A stretch of 46,598 nt of DNA from an uncultured bacterium (GCA_937922705.1 CALAIW010000039.1:1-46598); one strand, 5' to 3'; positions 23,709-31,815 are shown, numbered from the stretch's first letter. The notes: a model not told the origin generated them from the letters alone. Numbers and translations: made by a program.

Positions 23709-25206
23709 ATTCTTCTCTCCTCCCAAGAGCAAGTCGCAGAATAGCCTCTTTTGTAGCTTCCTCGCGGGAGAGCTCTCCAACAATCCTCCCTTCTCTCATA
23801 ACAAGGATGCGATCACTCATCGCAAGAACCTCGGGAAGTTCTGAAGAAACCATAATTATGGAGGCTCCCCGCTCGAGAAGGCGATTCATAAGATGGTAAA
23901 TCTCAACCTTTGCGCCGACATCTATTCCCCGAGTTGGCTCATCAAAAAGGTAAATATCACAGTTTCGGGCAAACCACTTACCAAGAACCACTTTTTGCTG
24001 ATTCCCTCCAGAAAGGTACATAACCTTCTGGTACAGCGAGGGAGTCTTAATATTCATGTGATGCACCATATCTTGAGCTATAGTTTTAAGACGTCCATCA
24101 TTGATAAATCCCCGGAGAGATACAAAAGGAAGCATAGGAAGACCAAGATTATCAAGAACCGAAAGAAGAAGCACAAGACCGTGCACTTTCCGCTCTTCCG
24201 GAAGAAGAGCAATACCGTGGTTTATGGCGTCAAGGGGAGATCGAATACGAACTTCCTTTCCCCTAATATATATCTTTCCTCCATCAATTGGGTCTACACC
24301 GTAAATAGCTCGGAGTAGCTCTGTTCTCCCCGAGCCTACCATTCCAGCAATGCCAAGAATCTCCCCTCTCCGCAAGGAAAACGAAATGTCCCTGAGAACT
24401 CCACGCCGTGTTAGACCTTCAACTCGCAAAACTTCTTCACCGATCGTATGAGACGTTCGCGGAAATTTTTCTGTTACTCCACGACCGACCATCATGCGGA
24501 TGAGGTCATCCATAGTAACGTCTTTCACGTCTTGTGTTGCCACATGACGGCCATCTCGAAGAACCGTGACCCGATCACACAGCTCATAGATTTCCTCAAG
24601 GCGGTGGGAAATGTAAATAACAGTAACTCCTTCATTTTTCAAGAACTTGATAATTCTGAAAAGTCCTTCAATCTCTTTCTGAGCCAGTGTAGCTGTTGGT
24701 TCATCCATGATAAGTACCCTTGCTTTATGGGAAAGAGCCTTGGCAATCTCCACAACCTGTTTCTTAGCGACTCCCAAATCCCGAACTTTCTGGTCCACAT
24801 CAATGTCCACGTCAAGGAATCGCATAAGCCTTTGAGCTTCTTGCCGCATCCGGTTCCAATCAACAAAGAAACGCCGCTTTACAAAATGATGACCCATAAA
24901 AATGTTCTCTGCAACAGTAAGAGCCGGGATAAGGTTAAACTCTTGATAGATTGCTGCAATACCATTGCGAAGAGCTTCATGAGGATTAGCAAAATATACT
25001 GGTTTACCGTCGAAGAATATCTCACCCGAGGTCTTCTGATATACCCCAGTCACAATCTTGATGAGGGTAGATTTTCCGGCCCCATTTTCCCCTACCAAAG
25101 CATGGACTTCTCCCCGGCGAACGGAAAAAGTCACATTATCAAGAGCCAGAACTCCAGGAAAACGCTTGGTGAGTTTTTCAAAATGAAGAATAGGAGTGTC
25201 TCCCAT
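23692..25206 (-). CDS. ribose-type sugar ABC transporter ATP-binding protein (two ABC domains)
   Basis: 504-residue RbsA-like double ATPase. Domain 1: Walker A GENGAGKS, LGVAKKQVVEIAKAL in place of the usual LSGGQ signature (common in this family), Walker B LIMDEPTATL. Domain 2: degenerate Walker A (GMVGSGRTELL), signature LSGGNQQKVVLGKWF and LFDEPTRGIDVGAK. ATG 25204-25206 follows GGTGGAG and overlaps neither neighbour. Couples ATP use to sugar import with the downstream permease. Confidence 0.94.
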   Translation of the reverse strand: MGDTPILHFEKLTKRFPGVLALDNVTFSVRRGEVHALVGENGAGKSTLIKIVTGVYQKTSGEIFFDGKPVYFANPHEALRNGIAAIYQEFNLIPALTVAENIFMGHHFVKRRFFVDWNRMRQEAQRLMRFLDVDIDVDQKVRDLGVAKKQVVEIAKALSHKARVLIMDEPTATLAQKEIEGLFRIIKFLKNEGVTVIYISHRLEEIYELCDRVTVLRDGRHVATQDVKDVTMDDLIRMMVGRGVTEKFPRTSHTIGEEVLRVEGLTRRGVLRDISFSLRRGEILGIAGMVGSGRTELLRAIYGVDPIDGGKIYIRGKEVRIRSPLDAINHGIALLPEERKVHGLVLLLSVLDNLGLPMLPFVSLRGFINDGRLKTIAQDMVHHMNIKTPSLYQKVMYLSGGNQQKVVLGKWFARNCDIYLFDEPTRGIDVGAKVEIYHLMNRLLERGASIIMVSSELPEVLAMSDRILVMREGRIVGELSREEATKEAILRLALGRREEYASVG

Positions 25207-26412
25207 TTACTCCACCCGAGGTCCAAAATGTTTCAGCATGACAAGATTTTCAGTTTCACTCTCATTCACAATAGTAACACCAGCTCGAGCTGCCTCATAA
25301 GTTACAAAGAGCTCATCCTTAGTCATCTCCCCAAAGCGAATGAGAGTCGGCGTCTCAACCTCAAGAACTCCAAATCTTCCATGTCCCTGAACAACGATAA
25401 CTCCATAAGGTCCATCTTCTCGGATAGTGACACTACGCTTGGGGAATACGGTAAGCTCTTTGGCAGAGAAATCCTCCGAACCATAGACCACATAGTACTC
25501 TTCATACCCTTCAGCTCTCATTTCCTCGAGAGGCCGAACCGGCTTAGGTTCAAGATAATGGTGAGCGAAAAAGTCTGGATCAGTATTAGCCTCCCAGTCA
25601 AGAAGACTCACAATATACTCCAGGTCATTTTTATGTTCGGGAGGAACGTCTTTGACCACAAGGTCCCAAGGAATGAAACGGTCCCAAACAATATTCTGGA
25701 AAGGAGCAAAGACATCAGAAGCCTTCTGGGGCTCATAAGTAAGGAGAGACCCCGGGGCATGGAGAATACCCGGTTGCACAATCCATCCCGTCCCCGGTTT
25801 AAGCTTGTACGCTCGGGAGAGATACAGAATACCATTATCTCCCTTATCCCACACTTCAAGACAGCGGATGACATCTTCTTTCCTTGTTCCTGGATTCAGC
25901 CCAAAGAAAGTATAGGGGAAATACCCGCTGTGGTTATTCAGTTGGGGAGGAAAGTAATATCCCTCTGGCTTCCCAAGTCTTCCTACCCTTTGTGCCTTCT
26001 CATCATCATGGTGCACATGGTGAAAGAGTGGATTCATATTGTCGAAAAACTTTGCGAAAACTGGCCATCCCCGGTACTTTTCCATCATGGCCTTACCAAG
26101 GAGCTTATCTCCCGCAAGCTCTATAGCGTCTCGGAGGAGAAGCTTTGCGGCTTTCCCTTTATCCTCGATGTAGATATAGCTCAAGCCTTCATCTGGAAGG
26201 GTTTCGGGACCGTTGTCAGCTTGAACAGTAGAGGCAAACCATCGTTCATCAATGCCGCCACGATGGACCCCGAAGGCATAGTAATCATCGGGGTGCAGTT
26301 TCAATCTTTTCCCAGGGATACAGAAGGATCTAGGAACCCAAGTAGGGAAAAGACGTAAAATCCCCTGTCCTTGGTTTAGAGCAATATCAAGGAGTTTGTT
26401 CGCCGTGGTCAT
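25207..26412 (-). CDS. cupin-type sugar isomerase, phosphomannose-isomerase-like
   Basis: 401 residues from ATG 26410-26412 (AAGGGA upstream); the frame continues to 26460 but that part holds the operon leader. The chain shows the class-I mannose-6-phosphate-isomerase/cupin layout: FHHVHHDDEKA, with His residues suited to a metal site, then NNHSGYFPYTFFGLNPGT and GTGWIVQPGILHAPGS, a second cupin motif, and a C-terminal half with a further barrel (YYVVYGSEDFSAKELTVFP). It is the first gene of the LacI-controlled sugar operon and so probably acts on the imported sugar or its phosphate. The true substrate may differ from mannose-6-phosphate. Confidence 0.7.
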   Translation of the reverse strand: MTTANKLLDIALNQGQGILRLFPTWVPRSFCIPGKRLKLHPDDYYAFGVHRGGIDERWFASTVQADNGPETLPDEGLSYIYIEDKGKAAKLLLRDAIELAGDKLLGKAMMEKYRGWPVFAKFFDNMNPLFHHVHHDDEKAQRVGRLGKPEGYYFPPQLNNHSGYFPYTFFGLNPGTRKEDVIRCLEVWDKGDNGILYLSRAYKLKPGTGWIVQPGILHAPGSLLTYEPQKASDVFAPFQNIVWDRFIPWDLVVKDVPPEHKNDLEYIVSLLDWEANTDPDFFAHHYLEPKPVRPLEEMRAEGYEEYYVVYGSEDFSAKELTVFPKRSVTIREDGPYGVIVVQGHGRFGVLEVETPTLIRFGEMTKDELFVTYEAARAGVTIVNESETENLVMLKHFGPRVE

Positions 26413-26470
26413 GCCTATCCCTTCTTTCCTTTTTGTACAAGAATATCGCAAAAGAGACAAAAAGTCTATT

Positions 26471-26517
26471 GATAACGTTTGCCCTAAAGTCTATCACACA
26501 TGTATTTTCCCTGTCAA
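26471..26517 (-). promoter_or_regulatory. sugar operon promoter with LacI-type operator
   Basis: Minus-strand -35 TTGACA (26512-26517), 18-base spacer, -10 TAGACT (26488-26493) with a TGA extension. The operator GATAACGTTTGC (26471-26482) overlaps the expected start and has the central AACGTT of LacI/GalR sites. The same centre occurs before the lacI gene (26564-26575), so the regulator should control both its own gene and the operon. Confidence 0.7.
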
Positions 26518-26543
26518 CGCTGATTTTCTGCCTTGTTTCATGA

Positions 26544-26575
26544 TATAATGCTCTCAGAATTAAGAAAACGTTTCC
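26544..26575 (+). promoter_or_regulatory. lacI-type regulator promoter and operator
   Basis: An extended -10 TGATATAAT (26542-26549) with no clear -35 is followed by GAAAACGTTTCC (26564-26575), a LacI-family operator with AACGTT at its centre. It lies between the start site and the ATG at 26588, suiting autorepression. Confidence 0.65.
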
Positions 26576-26587
26576 AATAAGAGGGCC

Positions 26588-27595
26588 ATGGTATCTATTA
26601 AGGATGTCGCAAAACTTGCGGGGGTCTCTGTAAGCACTGTCTCCCGAGTTATCAACAAGCGAGGGAAAACAAGCAAAGAAACAGAGGAGAAGGTATGGAG
26701 AGCTATAGAGATTCTTCAGTACCGACCGAACCTTCTTGCCCGCAGCCTCAGAAGCCAGAAGACAAAACTCCTTGGTCTTCTTGTTCCAGATATTGATAGC
26801 CCATTCTTCGCAAGGCTTGCGAAGTACATCGAAGAGGCTGCGTACCAGAAGGGGTACAACCTCATTCTCTGTAATGTTGGAGAAGATCCCAAAAGGGAAA
26901 AAGACTACCTCGAAGTTCTTGTCCAGAGACAGGTTGAAGGCATCATTTTTCCCCGGGTTTCGGACGAGAGTCTACTCGTCAGAATTCCTTACCTCTCAAA
27001 AATTCCCTACGTTATTCTCGACCGAACACTTGAAAAAGAAGAAGCGCCTACAGTGAAACTTGATAATATTGCTGCAGGAATGCTTGCCGCTACGCATCTT
27101 CTCAAGCTTGGCCATAGAAAATTTGCCTGTATTACAGGACCACAAAAGATTAGCGTATCCCGAGAGAGACTTGAAGGGTTCCTCACCACGCTGATTCAAG
27201 CAGGTATTTCAGTAGAAAACATCTTTGTCGTCGAGGGTGACTTTAAAATTGATGGCGGGCGAAAAGGCATGGAAAGAATTCTTGATCACCTCTCTCCTCC
27301 TTTTGCTCTTTTCTGCATGAACGACATGATGGCCTTTGGAGCTATTCAGGTAGCAAGGGAAAGGGGCTGGCAAGTACCCAGAGATATTTCTGTTGTTGGA
27401 CTCGATAATAATCCTCTTTGCGAGGTTTTCTCTCCCCCTTTGACTACAGTAGCACAACCTTTTGACCAAATCGCAAAGGCAGGAATCACTCTCCTCTGCA
27501 AGCTTATCGAAGGAAAAAAGGTGCGAAAAAAGTCGATTACTGTCTTACCCTACCTTGTTACTCGCCAGTCCACTGCTCCCCCAAGGGAGCAATAG
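26588..27595 (+). CDS. LacI/GalR family transcriptional regulator
   Basis: 335 residues. Residues 2-21 form the helix-turn-helix (IKDVAKLAGVSVSTVSRVIN), followed by the hinge with NLLARSLRSQKT and a periplasmic-binding-protein-like core (LLVPDIDSPFFARLAKYIE, quoted in part, then GPQKISVSRERLEGF and MNDMMAFGAIQ). The 5' side is divergent from the sugar ABC/isomerase operon, and operators with the same AACGTT core precede both genes. The inducer is presumably the transported sugar. It also lies convergent to hcp with only 12 bases between them. Confidence 0.95.
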   Translation: MVSIKDVAKLAGVSVSTVSRVINKRGKTSKETEEKVWRAIEILQYRPNLLARSLRSQKTKLLGLLVPDIDSPFFARLAKYIEEAAYQKGYNLILCNVGEDPKREKDYLEVLVQRQVEGIIFPRVSDESLLVRIPYLSKIPYVILDRTLEKEEAPTVKLDNIAAGMLAATHLLKLGHRKFACITGPQKISVSRERLEGFLTTLIQAGISVENIFVVEGDFKIDGGRKGMERILDHLSPPFALFCMNDMMAFGAIQVARERGWQVPRDISVVGLDNNPLCEVFSPPLTTVAQPFDQIAKAGITLLCKLIEGKKVRKKSITVLPYLVTRQSTAPPREQ

Positions 27596-27600
27596 ACTGG
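27565..27600. terminator. two-part stem-loop between lacI and hcp
   Basis: CCAGTC (27565-27570) pairs with GACTGG (27595-27600), and inside it GCTCCC (27575-27580) pairs with GGGAGC (27585-27590). It overlaps the last codons of the lacI gene. Neither side has a T-run, so termination is likely but unproven for these convergent genes. Confidence 0.5.
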
Positions 27601-27607
27601 CAAGCTG

Positions 27608-29251
27608 CTATCCAAGAATAGCTTTCAAGTCTTCTTGAGGTGTCGTAATAGGTAGGAGATTGAACTGATCACTTAAGACTTTGTAAACTGGTTCTTTCAC
27701 AAATGCTGGCATACTCGGTCCAAGGCGCATATTCTTAATACCGAGATGAAGAAGTGTAAGGAGAATAGCTACCGCCTTTTGCTCATACCAGGAGAGAACA
27801 AGAGAAAGAGGAAGGTTGTTTACGTCGGTGTTTAGAGCCTTAGCAAGGCCAAGCGCTATCTGGATTGCCGAGTATGCATCGTTGCACTGACCAATATCAA
27901 GAAGTCGAGGAATACCCTCTATATCTCCAAATTCGAGTTTGTTAAAGCGGTACTTACCACAGGCAAGAGTGAGGATAATGCAGTCACTGGGTACCAGTTG
28001 GGCAAACTGGGTGTAGTAATCTCTTCCTGGTTTTGCCCCATCGCATCCCCCGATGAGGAAAAAGTGTCGGACTTTTCCCTTCTTGACAAGGTCAAGAACT
28101 TTGTCGGCAACGTTGAGTACAGCATTCCTGGCAAATCCTACAAGGATAGTTTTCTCCGGTTCATCCTGCACAAATCCTTCCTCCCTAAGAGCAGCTTCTA
28201 TAACTGGAGAGAAGTCTCGATTACTGATGTGTACCACCCCGGGCCAGGCAACGAGGCCACTAGTAAAAATACGGTGCTTATAGCTATCCTTAGGCTTCTG
28301 GAGACAATTTGTTGTCATGAGAATTGCCCCGGGGAAAACATCAAATTCTTTCTGCTGGTTCTGCCAGGCACTGCCATAGTTTCCTACAAGATGAGGATAC
28401 CTCTTAAGACCGGGATACCCATGAGCAGGAAGCATCTCCCCATGGGTATACACGTTAATTCCTGTTCCCTCGGTTTGCTTAAGAAGCTCTTCCAGATCTT
28501 TCAAGTCATGACCAGAAACGACGATAGCTTTCCCCTTTACCGGGGTAACCCTCACCGGAGTAGGCACAGGATGGCCATACGTAGTGGTATGAGCACGGTC
28601 AAGAAGTTCCATAACTCTGAGATTGTACTCACCCACCTTTAAGGCCGTAGCCAGGAGTTCTTCAAGGGTAAAATTCTCTCTGGTCAAAAAGTCAAGGGTT
28701 TGGTGAAAGAAGTAGTAGACGTCATCATCCTCCACTCCAAGAATTTGGGCATGATCTGCATATGCTGCCATCCCTTTCAGGCCATAGAGAATGAGGTGCT
28801 TTGCCCCTGCAAGTGTTTCTCCGAGGCGATCGATGTCCTTTTCAAGAGTAACTTCTTCTCCTTGACGAATGAGTCCATTAAGATCGCCAGCAGGAACCCA
28901 CTGAGCAGGACCTGAAAGGTCTTCAGGAATCATATTCTTTTCCGCACATGCCTTAAAATAGAGGTTTTTAAGCCGTTCCTTTATTTCGTATGCCTTTCCA
29001 AGGTACATTTTGATTCGCTCGGGGTCAAAATCTACGTTTGTTACCGTGCTGAAAAGAGCCTCAAGAATAAAAACATTCGCTTCTCTATCTCGTACACCAA
29101 GTTCCCAAGCTCGTCTTGCAAACATTGCTACACCTTGCGTGGCATACACAAGAAGATCTTGCAAGGCAGCTGTTTCGGGATCTTTTCCACATACTCCAAA
29201 GTTCGTGCACCCTGTACCTTTTGCGGTTTGTTCGCACTGGTAACAGAACAC
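27608..29251 (-). CDS. hcp: hybrid-cluster protein (Hcp)
   Basis: 547 residues. N-terminal cysteines C3, C6, C15 and C21 bind a cubane [4Fe-4S] cluster, and the later motifs GHDLKDLEELL, TTNCLQ, GGCDGAKPGRDYY, TLACGKYRFNK and IGQCNDAYSAI supply the hybrid Fe-S-O cluster ligands (two conserved Cys and one Glu typical of the family). Hcp reduces nitric oxide or hydroxylamine and is made under nitrosative stress in anaerobes. Starts at GTG 29249-29251 behind GGGGG. A palindrome over its promoter indicates a dedicated regulator. No hcr reductase follows. Confidence 0.96.
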   Translation of the reverse strand: MFCYQCEQTAKGTGCTNFGVCGKDPETAALQDLLVYATQGVAMFARRAWELGVRDREANVFILEALFSTVTNVDFDPERIKMYLGKAYEIKERLKNLYFKACAEKNMIPEDLSGPAQWVPAGDLNGLIRQGEEVTLEKDIDRLGETLAGAKHLILYGLKGMAAYADHAQILGVEDDDVYYFFHQTLDFLTRENFTLEELLATALKVGEYNLRVMELLDRAHTTTYGHPVPTPVRVTPVKGKAIVVSGHDLKDLEELLKQTEGTGINVYTHGEMLPAHGYPGLKRYPHLVGNYGSAWQNQQKEFDVFPGAILMTTNCLQKPKDSYKHRIFTSGLVAWPGVVHISNRDFSPVIEAALREEGFVQDEPEKTILVGFARNAVLNVADKVLDLVKKGKVRHFFLIGGCDGAKPGRDYYTQFAQLVPSDCIILTLACGKYRFNKLEFGDIEGIPRLLDIGQCNDAYSAIQIALGLAKALNTDVNNLPLSLVLSWYEQKAVAILLTLLHLGIKNMRLGPSMPAFVKEPVYKVLSDQFNLLPITTPQEDLKAILG

Positions 29252-29271
29252 CTTGTTTCCCCCTTTCTATG

Positions 29272-29313
29272 AATTTTAGTACTATTATACTAAAATTATC
29301 GCACCTACGTCAA
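29272..29313 (-). promoter_or_regulatory. hcp promoter within a large palindrome
   Basis: Minus-strand -35 TTGACG (29308-29313), 18-base spacer, -10 TATAAT (29284-29289). Arms AATTTTAGT (29272-29280) and ACTAAAATT (29289-29297) form a perfect 9-base inverted repeat with an 8-base centre that overlaps the -10 and the start. A repressor or NO-sensing regulator bound there would block transcription. The sequence does not match the Fnr/HcpR TTGACnnnnGTCAA consensus, so the regulator is unidentified. Confidence 0.65.
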
Positions 29314-29328
29314 GAATCGAGGGAATTC

Positions 29329-29357
29329 TTGACAAGGAAAGAGAAATGCTCTATTGT
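29329..29357 (+). promoter_or_regulatory. tRNA-Leu promoter
   Basis: -35 TTGACA (29329-29334), 17-base spacer, -10 TATTGT (29352-29357), directly upstream of the tRNA-Leu at 29371. Confidence 0.65.
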
Positions 29358-29370
29358 ATTTTCTGCCAGT

Positions 29371-29458
29371 GCCGAAGTGGCGGAATTGGCAGACGCGCTG
29401 GAATCAGGCTCCAGTGAGCACAAAGCTCATGCGGGTTCGACTCCCGCCTTCGGCACCA
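29371..29458 (+). tRNA. tRNA-Leu (CAG)
   Basis: 88 bases including an encoded CCA. Acceptor arms GCCGAAG (29371-29377) and CTTCGGC pair fully; anticodon stem CTGGA/TCCAG encloses the loop ATCAGGC, giving anticodon CAG. It has the long variable arm expected of leucine tRNAs and the standard TTCGACTC T-loop. It reads CUG codons. Confidence 0.97.
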
Positions 29459-29618
29459 CTTTTGTCTGCTCTTCTCCTGAAGGAACCCAAATACGATCCC
29501 ACACGTATACCAAGAATCAGGAAAAGGAAACTAAAAGAGGCAATACAAAGGAGAAGGCCTTTTCGAAGTCCGGTGATAGAAGTACCATTAGCAACCCTCT
29601 TCGGGGTCCAAAAACATA

Positions 29619-29695
29619 TGGTGCGCCCGAGAGGACTTGAACCTCCAACCTTCGGCTCCGGAGGCCGACGCTCTATCCTGTTGAGCTACGGGCGC
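29619..29695 (-). tRNA. tRNA-Arg (CCG)
   Basis: 77 bases with CCA encoded (29619-29621). Acceptor arms GCGCCCG and CGGGCGC pair fully; the anticodon stem TCGGC/GCCGA encloses the loop CTCCGGA, giving anticodon CCG, for CGG codons. The T-loop is TTCAAGT. It faces the tRNA-Leu, leaving 160 bases between them in which I see no further gene. Confidence 0.97.
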
Positions 29696-29708
29696 ACTCT
29701 CGTTTTAT

Positions 29709-29737
29709 AGTATATCCAGAGTATTTTACAAAGACAA
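29709..29737 (-). promoter_or_regulatory. tRNA-Arg promoter
   Basis: Minus-strand -35 TTGTCT (29732-29737), 17-base spacer, -10 TATACT (29709-29714), right upstream of the tRNA-Arg. Confidence 0.65.
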
Positions 29738-29739
29738 GA

Positions 29740-29769
29740 CCCTTACAGGGGGAGCTCCCCCTGTAAGGG
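29740..29769. terminator. 30-base perfect palindrome after the hup gene
   Basis: CCCTTACAGGGGG and CCCCCTGTAAGGG pair over 13 bases with the AGCT centre, beginning 14 bases after the hup stop. In the hup direction only TCTTGTCTTTG follows, so the U-run is broken. It is most likely the hup terminator, placed just before the tRNA-Arg promoter. Confidence 0.7.
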
Positions 29770-29782
29770 AAAAGAACCAACC

Positions 29783-30070
29783 TTACTTTACAACTTCCTT
29801 CAAAAGCTTACCCGGACGGAAGAAAGGCACTTTGGTCTCAGGAATGTGGATTTCCTTTCCAGTCTGGGGGTTTCTACCTCTGCGACCCGCTCTCCTCTTA
29901 ACCCCAAAAGTACCAAAGCCCACAAGCTGCACTTTCTCGCCTTTCCGGAGCGCATTCTCGATAACCTCAAGCATTTTGTCCACAACGCGAGCCGTGTCCT
30001 TTTTGGTGATATTCAGACCCTCCTTCTTCAACTCCTCTGCAAGAGTACCCACCAAGTCCTGCTTGTTCAT
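29783..30070 (-). CDS. hup: HU family DNA-binding protein
   Basis: 95 residues from ATG 30068-30070, with AGGGAGGT upstream; an in-frame TTG at 30077-30079 sits too close to that site. MNKQDLVGTLAEEL begins the helical dimer body, GFGTFGVKRRAGRRGRNPQTGKEI is the beta-arm that enters the minor groove (quoted as the family's hallmark), and VPFFRPGKLLKEVV closes the chain. It compacts and bends DNA in the nucleoid. It follows spoVS by 33 bases and probably shares its transcript. Confidence 0.97.
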   Translation of the reverse strand: MNKQDLVGTLAEELKKEGLNITKKDTARVVDKMLEVIENALRKGEKVQLVGFGTFGVKRRAGRRGRNPQTGKEIHIPETKVPFFRPGKLLKEVVK

Positions 30071-30103
30071 CCTCCCCAACCTCCCTTTTTTGAGGATAAA
30101 GTT

Positions 30104-30364
30104 TTAAGCCGGAAGAACAATAAAACGTATTGCCGTTCTTTCCGAATCGTTGATTTTAACATCCACAAAAGCTGGAATGCATACAAGGTCAATACCACTT
30201 GGTGCAAGATACCCCCGTGCAATAGCAATAGCTTTTACCGCCTGGTTTACGGCTCCTGCTCCCACTGCTTGCATTTCTGCCCGTCCATGCTCGCGAATAA
30301 CACCGGTAAGTGCTCCTGCCAGGGCCGCCGGCTTGGTGCGAGACGAGATTTTCAAGAGTTCCAC
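30104..30364 (-). CDS. spoVS: stage V sporulation protein S family (SpoVS)
   Basis: 86 residues covering the whole SpoVS fold: LKISSRTKPAALAGALTGVI, VGAGAVNQAVKAIAIARGYL and IPAFVDVKINDSERTAIRF (each given within the limit). This Alba-like small protein may bind nucleic acid; its role in sporulation is known in B. subtilis, but homologs are common in non-sporulating thermophiles. GTG start with AAGGAGG at 7 bases. First of a spoVS-hup transcript. Confidence 0.96.
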   Translation of the reverse strand: MELLKISSRTKPAALAGALTGVIREHGRAEMQAVGAGAVNQAVKAIAIARGYLAPSGIDLVCIPAFVDVKINDSERTAIRFIVLPA

Positions 30365-30459
30365 AGGGAAACCTCCTTGCCTGTTTGTGGTGCTCGTTTC
30401 CTGGGCCCTGTTCCTCCCTTCTCACAAGGGTGAAACTAGGCTTTCCCTCCTCTGCTAGT

Positions 30460-30489
30460 ATTTTAGCGTATGAACAGCAATTTTGTCAC
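30460..30489 (-). promoter_or_regulatory. spoVS-hup promoter
   Basis: Minus-strand -35 GTGACA (30484-30489), 18-base spacer and -10 TAAAAT (30460-30465), about 95 bases before the spoVS GTG. A TTGACA six bases upstream of the -35 has no well-placed -10. The leader has no obvious structure. Confidence 0.5.
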
Positions 30490-30506
30490 TGTCAAGAGGG
30501 AAAATC

Positions 30507-30950
30507 TTAGAAATTTGTACCTTCTTTTTCAAGATACTCCTGAGCAAGAGAGAGGATATGTCGCTCGTTCTCGTAGAAAAGGAAAGAAGGAACTTCATGA
30601 AGGGGAAACCACTGAACCTCCGCAACTTCCTCCTTTGCAGTACGAGTACCTTCCCTCTCTACTCCCATAAGGTAGAAAGTGACGTGTTCCTCAAAAAGGT
30701 GGCTATTTCGTTCATAAGTATAAGCGATTTCTCCGAGCTTCGGTCCAAGGCGCGGAACACATCCAGTTTCTTCACGAACCTCTCGGATTGCTGCCTCTTC
30801 TTCTCTTTCTCCCTCCTCAAGGTGTCCTTTAGGAAGTGTCCAGAAAGAAGAGTTATGTTTGCGAATCAGGAGAACTTCAAAAGAAGAACATCTCTTTCGA
30901 ATTACGACCCCACCACTTGAACGAACGACAGTCGCTTTCTCCTTGTCCAT
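30507..30950 (-). CDS. Nudix hydrolase
   Basis: 147 residues from ATG 30948-30950, which follows the DUF89 stop by 4 bases with GGGTGA as the ribosome site. The open frame upstream belongs to a shadow inside DUF89. The Nudix box G-x5-E-x7-REVREETG is complete (GHLEEGEREEEAAIREV and so on), and FWTLPKGHLEEGE is like (di)nucleoside polyphosphate and 8-oxo-dGTP type hydrolases. It is the last gene of the tRNA-Met-tilS-hpt-ftsH operon. Substrate not predictable; AP4A-type is a plausible guess from the KGHLEEGE context. Confidence 0.92.
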   Translation of the reverse strand: MDKEKATVVRSSGGVVIRKRCSSFEVLLIRKHNSSFWTLPKGHLEEGEREEEAAIREVREETGCVPRLGPKLGEIAYTYERNSHLFEEHVTFYLMGVEREGTRTAKEEVAEVQWFPLHEVPSFLFYENERHILSLAQEYLEKEGTNF

Positions 30951-30954
30951 AAAA

Positions 30955-31815
30955 TCACCCAAGATTTCGCTTAAGAACCAAGGCCCCCTGGGGAACACCA
31001 AATTCTCTTGCCACGGGAACACACTTCGCTTTAAGGAGAAAGTAAATATTCTCCCTTCGCCCACTAAGCGTTTCAAAATTTCCTTGACCCTTGGAAAGAA
31101 TAAGGTCGGCTCTCTTCCATACTTCTTGGAGTTCACGAGGGGCCCTAGTAACATCAATACCTATCTCAGCCTGTCCTGTGGTCATAAGTACAGCTAACTC
31201 ATCAAGACCCGCTTCCTTTGCATCCTCAAGGAGAGCATCGTTGGAAATTGGTCCTCCTTTAACAACGAAAATAATTTCCTTTTCCCCATAGGACCGAATT
31301 TCCTCAATCAGGACACGATCAAAAACAATTTCCCCCGCGTTGTCCCCGACATAAATAATGGTTTGCGCCTTTATAAGGTCCGCAAAAAGCGCCGGGAAAT
31401 CATATTTTCCCCACTGGGCAACCGCTACTTGAGCGAGGATATCGGAAACATTCACGTCTCTGTAGACCCCAAGATCGATGATATTCCCAGCAATAGCCAC
31501 AAGAACTGCCCGTTCAAGCCGGTTATCTTCCGAAGAGGCAACAAATTCCCTAAGTCGAGGATAGAGTTCCAGGGCCATCCGATTGTAATGGCGCTTGAAA
31601 CGGTAATAGATATCTTCAACCCCTGTGGATTCCTTAGCAATCTGGTGAGCAAGAGTGGTCATATACGCTGGGGTCCACTGCGGATCAGCATGGGCATAGA
31701 GAGCACAAACTTTTTGCGAAATCTTCCAGATAAGGTCAAAATCAGCTCCTGCAATTTCTGCTGCTTCCTGAGCTTGCCGGATATTACAGGTGAAACATTC
31801 AAGCTGTGCCCTCAT
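30955..31815 (-). CDS. DUF89 / ARMT1-like damage-control phosphatase
   Basis: 286 residues of the DUF89 family in its archaeal/bacterial short form. ECFTCNIRQAQEA gives the N-terminal CxxC; DLGVYRDVN, VGDNAGEIVFDRVLIEE and FVVKGGPISNDALLEDA carry the metal-binding Asp/Asn residues, and GQGNFETLSG closes the fold. Relatives remove damaged or overphosphorylated metabolites such as sugar phosphates. ATG overlaps the trkA stop by 4 bases and its TGA is 4 bases before the Nudix start, so these genes are coupled. Two clean-up enzymes side by side fit a housekeeping role. Confidence 0.9.
   Translation of the reverse strand: MRAQLECFTCNIRQAQEAAEIAGADFDLIWKISQKVCALYAHADPQWTPAYMTTLAHQIAKESTGVEDIYYRFKRHYNRMALELYPRLREFVASSEDNRLERAVLVAIAGNIIDLGVYRDVNVSDILAQVAVAQWGKYDFPALFADLIKAQTIIYVGDNAGEIVFDRVLIEEIRSYGEKEIIFVVKGGPISNDALLEDAKEAGLDELAVLMTTGQAEIGIDVTRAPRELQEVWKRADLILSKGQGNFETLSGRRENIYFLLKAKCVPVAREFGVPQGALVLKRNLG

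Noticed and set aside
24448-26358. 636-codon open frame on the plus strand
   Set aside because: It is antisense to two genes with clear family motifs (ABC ATPase and cupin isomerase), has no ribosome site and its product is low in typical protein features; it is a coding shadow.
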